In this document: positions 6,380 through 11,098 of the stretch, piece by piece | Layout of the letters: the number at the start of each line of letters is the position of its first letter | Numbering within the stretch: the stretch's first letter is position 1 | Assembly: GCA_013349695.1 (NCBI GenBank) | Contig: DUZD01000071.1 | Location: 1 to 11,098 of the forward strand | Length of the DNA stretch: 11,098 nucleotides | Direction of reading: 5' to 3' | Source: Rhodospirillaceae bacterium | Lineage (GTDB): Bacteria; Pseudomonadota; Alphaproteobacteria; Rhodospirillales; 2-02-FULL-58-16 | Notes under the pieces: generated by a model | Told to the model about the DNA's origin: nothing | What the model saw: the letters and a program-made list of their open reading frames with translations, nothing else | Databases searched by the model: none | Position numbers and translations under genes: made by a program

Positions 6380-7138
6380 ATGGCGCCCCTCCCCCTGAAG
6401 GACGACAACCCCTTAAGGAAGATCCGTTTCCAATATGTGACGGTCGCCCTGATCGCCATATGCGGCGCCGTCTTCCTGTGGCAGCTTTCCCTGGACGAAG
6501 CCGCGGCGGCGGCGTCCTACGGCCTCGGAACCATCCCGGCGGTTTTGGTCGGCGGCCGCGAGCTTGACCCGGAGCTTTTCATCATTCCAGCGGCGCTCAC
6601 CCTCGTCACCGGCATGTTCCTGCACGGCGGCGGGATGCATCTGCTTGGCAACATGCTGTTCTTGTGGATATTCGGCGACAACATCGAGGACGCCATGGGC
6701 CATCTCCGGTTTTTGGCTTTTTATCTCCTCTGCGGCGTTGCCGGCGGCCTCGCCCACGCCGTCGGCAATCCGCAATCGGAGTTCCCGGTGATCGGCGCCA
6801 GCGGCGCCATTGCCGGGGTTCTCGGCGCCTATCTGGTCCTCCATCCCAAAGCCAGGGTGCTGACTCTCTTCATATTTTATCTTGTCCGCCTGCCGGCTTT
6901 CGTGGTGCTGGGGGGATGGATCGGATTGCAGTTCCTCCAGCTGTTGTCCATGGAAAGCGGCGGCGATGGAGGCGGCGTCGCCTGGTGGGCCCATATCGGC
7001 GGCTTCATGGCCGGCATGATTCTGGTCGTTCCCATGCGGCGCAAAGAGATCCCCGTGGTCAATCCCGTCGGCCGGCCGAAAACCGCCTTCATCCGGCGGC
7101 GCTCGCGCGTCCCCGACACGGAGGCCAGGAAACGATGA
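6380..7138 (+). CDS. Rhomboid-family intramembrane serine protease
   Basis: 252 residues. Rhomboids cut transmembrane substrates inside the inner membrane with a Ser-His dyad. Seen: an N-terminal hydrophobic helix at about 19-36; TGMFLHGGGMHLLGNMLFLWIFG at 77-99 with the family His87 and Asn91; GASGAIAGVLGAYL with catalytic Ser141 in GASG at 139-142; and WWAHIGGFMAG with catalytic His205. The C-terminal 35 residues are basic and cytoplasmic-looking (MRRKEIP, RRRSR). The active site is complete, so the enzyme should work; its substrate is unknown. It starts 14 nt after purQ and its TGA overlaps the purL ATG (ATGA, 7135-7138), so it is translationally coupled to purL. It has no known part in purine synthesis. 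Confidence 0.93.
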   Translation: MAPLPLKDDNPLRKIRFQYVTVALIAICGAVFLWQLSLDEAAAAASYGLGTIPAVLVGGRELDPELFIIPAALTLVTGMFLHGGGMHLLGNMLFLWIFGDNIEDAMGHLRFLAFYLLCGVAGGLAHAVGNPQSEFPVIGASGAIAGVLGAYLVLHPKARVLTLFIFYLVRLPAFVVLGGWIGLQFLQLLSMESGGDGGGVAWWAHIGGFMAGMILVVPMRRKEIPVVNPVGRPKTAFIRRRSRVPDTEARKR

Positions 7139-9324
7139 GCGAGATCACTCCCGAAATCGTCCGCCAGCACGGCCTTTCGGAGGACGAATACGGCAAAATC
7201 CTGGCCATTCTCGGGCGTCGGCCGAATCTCACCGAACTCGGCATCTTCTCGGTGATGTGGAGCGAGCACTGTTCTTATAAATCGTCGAAAAAGTGGCTCG
7301 GGACGCTGCCCACGGAAGCCCCCTGGGTGATCCGCGGTCCCGGCGAGAACGCCGGCGTCATCGACATCGGCGACGCCCAGGCCGTCATCTTCAAGATGGA
7401 AAGCCACAACCACCCGTCCTTCATCGAGCCCTACCAGGGCGCGGCGACGGGGCTCGGCGGCATCCTCCGCGACGTGTTCACCATGGGGGCGCGGCCGGTC
7501 GCCAACATGAATTCCCTTCGTTTCGGCGCTCCCGGCCACGCCAAGACCCGGCACCTGGTTTCCGGCGTCGTCGCCGGCATCGGCGATTACGGCAACTGCG
7601 TCGGCGTTCCGACGGTCGGCGGAGAATGCGAGTTTCACCGGGGCTACGACGGCAACATCCTGGTCAACGCGATGACCGTCGGCTTGGCCGAGACCGGCAA
7701 AATTTTCTATTCGTCGGCGAGCGGAGCGGGAAATCCGATCATCTACGTGGGCTCCAAGACCGGCCGCGACGGCATCCACGGCGCGACCATGGCCTCGGCC
7801 GAGTTCGGCGATGATTCCGAAGACAAGCGCCCGACGGTGCAGGTCGGCGATCCTTTCACCGAAAAATTGCTGATCGAGGCCTGCCTGGAGTTGATGGCCA
7901 CCGACGCCATCGTCGCCATCCAGGACATGGGGGCGGCGGGGCTCACCTCGTCTTCCTTCGAGATGGCGTCGAAGGGCGGCATGGGCGTGGAAATGGACCT
8001 GGACGCGGTGCCCCAACGCGAACAGGGCATGACCCCATACGAGATCATGCTCTCGGAAAGCCAGGAACGCATGCTGATGGTCTTGAAAGCCGGCGGCGAG
8101 GACCGGGCCCGCGCCATTTTCCAAAAATGGCGGCTCGACTTCGCCGTTGTCGGCCGCCTCACCGATAGCGGCCGCATGGTCCTGACCATGGCCGGCCAGG
8201 TGGTGGCGGACCTGCCGATCGCGCCGCTGGTCGCGGCCTCTCCCGAATACGACAGGCCATGGACGCCGGCGCCGAAACCCGAACCCGTCCTCGCCGCCGG
8301 GGTGCCGTCCCCCAACGACCCGCTGGCGGCACTGCAACGGCTCGTCGGCTCTCCGGATCTGGCTTGCAAGCAATGGATCTGGGAACAGTACGACCACATG
8401 GTCATGGCCGATACCGCCCAGCGCCCGGGCGGTGACGCCGCCGTCGTCAGGGTGCACGGGACCGGCAAGGCGATCGCCATTGCCGCCGACTGCACGCCGC
8501 GCTACTGCCTCGCCGATCCTCTCGAAGGCGGCCGCCAGGCGGTCGCCGAGACGTGGCGCAACCTGACGGCCGTCGGCGCCAGGCCGCTGGCCATCACCAA
8601 CTGCTTGAATTTCGGCAATCCGGAAAAATCCGAGATCATGGGTCAGTTCGTCGGTTGCATAAAGGGCATGCGCGAAGCTTGCGCCGAGCTGCGGTTTCCC
8701 GTCGTCTCGGGCAACGTCTCGTTCTACAACGAGACCAACGGCAAGGCCATTCCGCCGACCCCGACCATCGGCGGCGTCGGCTTGCTGGCCGATGTGAACA
8801 AAGCCGCGAGCCTGGCTTTCAAGGACCGGGGTCAGGCCATCATCGTCATTGGCGAGACGATGGGGCATCTGGGCGCCAGCCTGTATTTGCGCGAGATCGA
8901 AGGCCGCGAGGAAGGCGCGCCGCCGCCGGTCGACCTCGCCGCCGAACGCCGCAACGGCGATTTCGCGCGCGCCATGATCGCGGCGGGCCGGGTCACCGCC
9001 TGCCATGATCTTTCCGGCGGCGGCCTCGCCGTGGCGGTCGCCGAAATGGCCATGGCAAGCGGCATCGGCGCCGACCTCGAGGCGCCGGACGGCGCGCCGC
9101 CCCTGCACGCCTGGCTGTTCGGCGAGGACCAAGGCCGCTACCTGGTGACCACCGACGATCCGCATGCCCTTTTGAAGGCGGCCGAAAAGGCCGGGGCGCC
9201 GGCGCGAAGGATCGGCGTCACCGGCGGGCGGAGCTTGACTGTCAACGGATCATACGCCATATCCGTAGCGGACTTGTGCGACAGCCACATGGGCTGGCTG
9301 CCGAATTACATGCGGGCGGGCTGA
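7135..9324 (+). CDS. purL: FGAM synthase subunit PurL (synthetase)
   Basis: 729 residues, the small PurL type that needs PurQ and PurS. With ATP it converts FGAR plus PurQ-derived ammonia to FGAM. Seen: the catalytic His45 in MWSEHCSYKSSK (41-52), the ATP/FGAR-binding KMESHNHPS ending at residue 95, GAATGLGGILRDVFTMGARP, the GGECEFHRGY loop, the IQDMGAAGL segment, and in the second half CLNFGNPEK, PVVSGNVSFYNE and ACHDLSGGGLAVAVAEM. These are the two AIRS-like repeats of the family. The start overlaps the rhomboid stop; an upstream open frame is a shadow of the rhomboid gene. bolA begins 27 nt after the stop, so the transcript may continue into the Fe-S pair. Confidence 0.98.
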   Translation: MSEITPEIVRQHGLSEDEYGKILAILGRRPNLTELGIFSVMWSEHCSYKSSKKWLGTLPTEAPWVIRGPGENAGVIDIGDAQAVIFKMESHNHPSFIEPYQGAATGLGGILRDVFTMGARPVANMNSLRFGAPGHAKTRHLVSGVVAGIGDYGNCVGVPTVGGECEFHRGYDGNILVNAMTVGLAETGKIFYSSASGAGNPIIYVGSKTGRDGIHGATMASAEFGDDSEDKRPTVQVGDPFTEKLLIEACLELMATDAIVAIQDMGAAGLTSSSFEMASKGGMGVEMDLDAVPQREQGMTPYEIMLSESQERMLMVLKAGGEDRARAIFQKWRLDFAVVGRLTDSGRMVLTMAGQVVADLPIAPLVAASPEYDRPWTPAPKPEPVLAAGVPSPNDPLAALQRLVGSPDLACKQWIWEQYDHMVMADTAQRPGGDAAVVRVHGTGKAIAIAADCTPRYCLADPLEGGRQAVAETWRNLTAVGARPLAITNCLNFGNPEKSEIMGQFVGCIKGMREACAELRFPVVSGNVSFYNETNGKAIPPTPTIGGVGLLADVNKAASLAFKDRGQAIIVIGETMGHLGASLYLREIEGREEGAPPPVDLAAERRNGDFARAMIAAGRVTACHDLSGGGLAVAVAEMAMASGIGADLEAPDGAPPLHAWLFGEDQGRYLVTTDDPHALLKAAEKAGAPARRIGVTGGRSLTVNGSYAISVADLCDSHMGWLPNYMRAG

Positions 9325-9351
9325 CCTCTCTTTTCCGGGAGATAAAGTGTC

Positions 9352-9591
9352 ATGGCGATGGATGCCGGTGAAATCGAACGTCTGATCAAGGAAACGATTG
9401 CCGATGCCGTGGTTACGATCGAGGATCTTCGCGGCGATGGCGACCATTACGCCGCTCTCGTCGTCTCCGCCGCCTTCAAGGGAAAATCGCGGGTGCAACA
9501 ACATCAGATGGTCTATCAGGCTCTGATCGGGAAGATCGGCGGCGACCTGCACGCCCTGGCCTTGCAGACCAGCGTCCCCGAGGATGCCTAG
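9352..9591 (+). CDS. bolA: BolA/IbaG-family protein
   Basis: 79 residues. Small BolA proteins pair with CGFS monothiol glutaredoxins to bridge or pass on [2Fe-2S] clusters and influence iron regulation. Seen: the family core KGKSRVQQHQMVYQAL with the invariant His51 (cluster ligand), a second candidate ligand His32 in GDGDHYAALVVS, and the usual C-terminal HALALQT strand. The GDHY loop fits the IbaG-like branch better than E. coli BolA itself. A GGGAG site (9337-9341) lies ten nt before the ATG; a second in-frame ATG at 9358 is possible. The glutaredoxin gene follows after 26 nt, the classic genomic pairing. Confidence 0.93.
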   Translation: MAMDAGEIERLIKETIADAVVTIEDLRGDGDHYAALVVSAAFKGKSRVQQHQMVYQALIGKIGGDLHALALQTSVPEDA

Positions 9592-9617
9592 GCTTTTGAA
9601 GCTCAACAAAGGAAAAA

Positions 9618-9956
9618 ATGATGAACGACAATCCGTTGTCAGCGCGAATTCAGCAGGAAATCGACGAAAATCCCGTCGTCCTTTTCATGAAGGGGACGCC
9701 GATGTTCCCGCAGTGCGGGTTTTCCGCCTCCGTCACCCAGGCGCTCACCCATTTGGGGGTGAAGTTCAAAGGGGTCGACGTCTTGATGGAACCAGACATC
9801 CGCGAAGGCATCAAGCAATTCTCCGACTGGCCGACCATTCCGCAACTCTATGTGAAAGGGCAATTCGTTGGCGGCTGCGATATCGTCCGCGAGATGTACG
9901 AAAGCGGCGAATTGAAGCAGTTGTTCGATTCCAATGGCATCGAATACGCCGCTTGA
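9618..9956 (+). CDS. grxD: CGFS monothiol glutaredoxin (Grx4/Grx5 type)
   Basis: 112 residues. Carries and transfers [2Fe-2S] clusters, alone or with BolA. Seen: VVLFMKGTPMFPQCGFS with the CGFS site at 33-36, SDWPTIPQLYVKGQFVGGCDI with the conserved glutathione-binding TIP and GGCD elements, and a C-terminal helix EMYESGELKQLF. Two consecutive ATGs (9618 and 9621) are possible starts; AGGA at 9610-9613 is better spaced for the second, which would remove one residue. It is intact, unlike the fragment of a second copy at 10763-10936. A 5-bp stem hairpin at 9958-9974 follows the stop, with only a weak T run behind it. Confidence 0.96.
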   Translation: MMNDNPLSARIQQEIDENPVVLFMKGTPMFPQCGFSASVTQALTHLGVKFKGVDVLMEPDIREGIKQFSDWPTIPQLYVKGQFVGGCDIVREMYESGELKQLFDSNGIEYAA

Positions 9957-9995
9957 TAGCGCTCGCTCGGCGCTTACGAATTTGGTGGCGGCATA

Positions 9996-10406
9996 CTAAG
10001 GGATTGTTACGAAACTCATTTTGGCGGAAGCAATTGGGCGTGGTGGAACCTCGCTCGTGTCCAGTGCGACAGGAGTTTCACGCCGGGCAATCCGGATAGG
10101 GAGGCAAGAGCTTCGCGACCTCGAATCTGGAGGAAAGGGATTTTCGGCACTTCCGGGCCAGGGCATTCGCAAACCTGGAGGAGAACGCAAGAAGACAGTC
10201 GACAAAGATCCGACCCTCAGGGAGGGTCTCAACGCTCTGGTTGACCCGGCCACGTGTGGAGATCCAGAATCGCCATTGCGTTGGACATGCAAGAGTGTAC
10301 GCAAACTCGCGGAGATCAATATCCAGCGTCACGAGTTCCACGGTGAGTGGAACTACACGATTTTGCCGTCAGGAAATGGTATATTTATTTCGTGACAGTT
10401 CCTAAG
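9996..10406 (+). mobile_element. Internally deleted ISAzo13-family element (MITE-like)
   Basis: About 411 bp bounded by imperfect terminal inverted repeats. The left end, CTAAGGGATTGTTACGAAA (9996-10014), and the reverse complement of the right end, CTTAGGAACTGTCACGAAA (10388-10406), agree at 15 of 19 positions. Inside is a transposase remnant keeping its N-terminal region and its last residues but lacking the catalytic core. It cannot move itself but could be moved by an intact relative elsewhere. The family name rests on the protein remnant, which I recognise from memory. The exact outer boundary and target duplication are not determined. Confidence 0.75.
10021..10395 (+). pseudogene. ISAzo13-family transposase, central region deleted
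   Basis: An open frame of 124 codons, but a pseudogene. Codons 1-98 match the N-terminal part of ISAzo13 transposases: GGTSLVSSATGVSRRAIR (a helix-turn-helix), RKPGGERKK, then DPATCGDPESPLRWTCKSVRKLAE. From codon 99 the reading is INIQRHEFHGEWNYTILP, which is the extreme C-terminus of the same family, where full proteins have about 300 more residues, including the DDE catalytic domain, in between. The join lies near 10314-10320 and keeps the frame. The first 30 or so residues of a normal transposase are missing too, and the listed start is a TTG without a ribosome binding site. I infer two deletions within one element. Confidence 0.8.
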
Positions 10407-10441
10407 CGAGGCATGGCACGGACACCAGCGGATCCTCGCTT
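10404..10441. repeat. 8-bp inverted repeat at the ISAzo13 edge
   Basis: AAGCGAGG (10404-10411) and CCTCGCTT (10434-10441) are exact inverted copies separated by 22 nt. The left arm begins inside the right terminal repeat of the ISAzo13 remnant. It lies just beyond the stop of the minus-strand microprotein ORF, so it might act as a weak terminator there, although no T run follows on either strand. Confidence 0.35.
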
Positions 10442-10461
10442 CGGCGGCGGGCTTTTCAATG

Positions 10462-10545
10462 TCAACGTACTAGAAAAACCGAAAGAATTAGCACCGTAAT
10501 AACAGTCGTTACCGCAAATACCAACAGCCCTTTTGACCACTTCAT
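10462..10545 (-). CDS. 27-residue single-span membrane microprotein (putative)
   Basis: A 27-codon ORF. The start has an excellent ribosome binding site: on the minus strand GGGAGGTGAGC directly precedes ATG, with GGAGG five nt from the start codon. The product opens MKWSKG, continues as about 18 uninterrupted hydrophobic or small residues (LLVFAVTTVITVLILSVF) and ends LVR, i.e. one predicted transmembrane helix with a positive N-terminal side and a closing Arg. I do not recognise it. Size and layout resemble small inner-membrane proteins and type I toxin peptides; no antisense RNA promoter can be demonstrated. It lies alone between the ISAzo13 remnant and the glutaredoxin fragment. The ORF and ribosome binding site are seen; expression is inferred. 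Confidence 0.55.
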   Translation of the reverse strand: MKWSKGLLVFAVTTVITVLILSVFLVR

Positions 10546-10762
10546 GCTCACCTCCCGATTCCACCTTCGATTACCCAAAACCACCCCACGGGACACCCCC
10601 TTGGGCTTGGGTCGGTAGCTGCCTCGATCAGCTCGCCAATATCCCAGATATGATCGGCCACGCCTAGCGCTAAAATGTACCCCCCGTTGTCCAGACCATC
10701 ATGCGGCCCTCACCGATTCCAAAACGGCCCGTCCGTCGGCGAACCCCGGAAAGAACGGGGAT
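10546..10762. other. Stretch without a recognisable gene
   Basis: This holds the ribosome binding site and presumably the promoter of the minus-strand microprotein, and otherwise nothing I can name. A small hairpin, CCCCG-N7-CGGGG (10744-10760), lies just before the glutaredoxin-like fragment. Frames that stay open across this interval do not match any family I know. Confidence 0.4.
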
Positions 10763-10936
10763 GGCAGCCAAGCGCTCACCCATTCGGGAGTGAAGTTCAA
10801 AGGGATCGACGTCTTGATGGAGCCCGGCATCCGCGAAGGCATCAAGCAATTCTCCGACTGGCCGACCATTCCGCGACTCTATGTGAAAGGGCAATACGTA
10901 TTCGGTGACAGCATACTAATTTCCGCTTTTCCCTAG
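10763..10936 (+). pseudogene. Truncated second copy of the CGFS glutaredoxin gene
   Basis: Bases 10772-10895 match 9741-9864 of grxD with only seven mismatches in 124. Recognisable similarity fades out just before, around 10763, so the start codon and the CGFS active site are missing. At 10896 the match jumps to 9976-9999, downstream of grxD, as if 111 bp carrying the C-terminus had been lost. The frame continues through this new sequence (YVFGDSILISAFP) to a TAG at 10934-10936. Four of the seven substitutions change the residue, including D to G and Q to R, which fits decay. No start codon with a ribosome binding site is in frame upstream. It cannot make a working glutaredoxin. Confidence 0.85.
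10896..10919. repeat. 24-bp motif repeated at 9976-9999
   Basis: The two sites agree at 20 of 24 bases and share GCATACTAA and GGTG. At 9976-9999 the motif runs into the left end of the ISAzo13 remnant; here it follows the glutaredoxin fragment. From memory, motifs of the type GGTGACAGTATACT and GTGTCCCC (the latter also at 10936-10943) occur as dispersed repeats near REP-associated tyrosine transposases; I cannot verify that here. Confidence 0.5.
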
Positions 10937-10954
10937 TGTCCCCCGACCGTGCAT
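10916..10954 (-). other. 12-codon ORF behind a strong ribosome binding site (gene relic or leader)
   Basis: On the minus strand GAAGGAGGAGCAGATC precedes ATG at 10954, an excellent ribosome binding site with GGAGG eight nt from the start. The ORF reads MHGRGTLGKSGN and stops in TAG inside the repeated 24-bp motif. The likeliest reading is the 5' end of a gene cut off when the repeat-bearing DNA joined here; a leader peptide is the alternative. The product itself is not recognisable. Confidence 0.3.
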
Positions 10955-11008
10955 GATCTGCTCCTCCTTCTCTTTGTTGAAGGACACAAATCTCCACCTT
11001 ATCAACTA

Positions 11009-11098
11009 GGACCTGTTGACAATTATCGCATCCAGATCACCGCACCCGCGAGAAAGAGCATGGCCATGTAGGCCGTGTCCGTCTTTTCGTAACGCGTG
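11009..11098 (-). mobile_element. End of an IS5-family insertion sequence
   Basis: The element end is seen as GGACCTGTTGACAATTATC starting at about 11009, immediately after ACTA, a target of the kind IS5 relatives use. The CTGTTGACAA core is typical of terminal repeats in the IS427-like part of the family. The remainder lies outside the window. The boundary could be off by one or two bases because the target duplication cannot be compared with the missing end. Confidence 0.75.
11023..11098 (-). CDS. IS5-family transposase, C-terminal fragment at window edge
   Basis: Only the last 24 codons are visible: TRYEKTDTAYMAMLFLAGAV followed by IWMR and a TAA at 11023-11025. The pattern RYEKT, then a hydrophobic helix ending in IW, is the standard C-terminus of IS5-family DDE transposases, which catalyse cut-and-paste movement. 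The stop lies about 14 nt inside the element end, as usual. Whether the gene is intact cannot be judged from here. Confidence 0.8.
   Translation of the reverse strand, partial: TRYEKTDTAYMAMLFLAGAVIWMR

Noticed and set aside
5660..7138. 492-codon frame reading through purQ into the rhomboid gene
   Set aside because: The first part is an out-of-frame Arg-rich reading of purQ; the real rhomboid start is 6380.
6877..9165. 762-codon minus-strand frame opposite purL
   Set aside because: Shadow of purL in GC-rich DNA; low-complexity His/Arg/Gly composition and no family features.
9958..9974. Terminator after grxD (AGCGC-N7-GCGCT)
   Set aside because: The stem is only 5 bp and the T run behind it is short and interrupted.
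10675..10908. 77-codon frame over the glutaredoxin fragment
   Set aside because: Out of frame with the glutaredoxin homology; matches only the equivalent shadow frame of grxD.
10975..11022. Outward promoter at the IS5 end (TTGTCA on the minus strand at 11017-11022)
   Set aside because: No acceptable -10 hexamer at 16-18 nt spacing.

Overview
The window looks like chromosomal DNA of a GC-rich alphaproteobacterium, plausibly in or near the Rhodospirillales. The order zeta-subunit gene (DUF1476), purC, purS, purQ, purL, bolA, CGFS glutaredoxin is typical of that class, and the F1FO-ATPase zeta subunit is essentially restricted to it. The order placement is inference; no rRNA or tRNA is present.

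Left part (1-2342): after a 5' stretch with no convincing gene comes a two-gene unit. It encodes an orphan ParA-type ATPase and, 53 nt downstream, an unusual aquaporin-family (MIP) protein. About 230 extra residues precede the channel: an Ala/Pro/Lys-rich cationic segment and four 14-residue tandem repeats. The channel's second NPA motif reads NPQ. This pair is the best candidate here for an undescribed system, namely ParA-driven positioning of a membrane channel.

Middle (2431-9324): the zeta-subunit gene (minus strand) and an NRDE/TANGO2-like gene diverge. A well-formed sigma70-type promoter and a leader hairpin then precede a purine operon: purC, purS, purQ, a rhomboid protease gene and purL. 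PurS, PurQ and PurL form the three-part FGAM synthase. The operon is interrupted between purS and purQ by about 0.9 kb of visibly less GC-rich DNA. This holds a BrnT-family toxin gene and a small unrecognised gene in the place where BrnA would be expected. The rhomboid gene ends in an ATGA overlap with purL.

Right part (9325-11098): bolA and the monothiol glutaredoxin gene form the usual Fe-S partner pair. Downstream is an accessory scrap zone. It contains (i) a ~411-bp internally deleted ISAzo13-family element with recognisable 19-bp terminal inverted repeats; (ii) a 27-codon single-membrane-span ORF with a strong ribosome binding site on the minus strand; (iii) a truncated second copy of the glutaredoxin gene lacking its CGFS active site; (iv) a short ORF behind a strong ribosome binding site that ends inside a repeated motif; and (v) the end of an IS5-family element running off the window.
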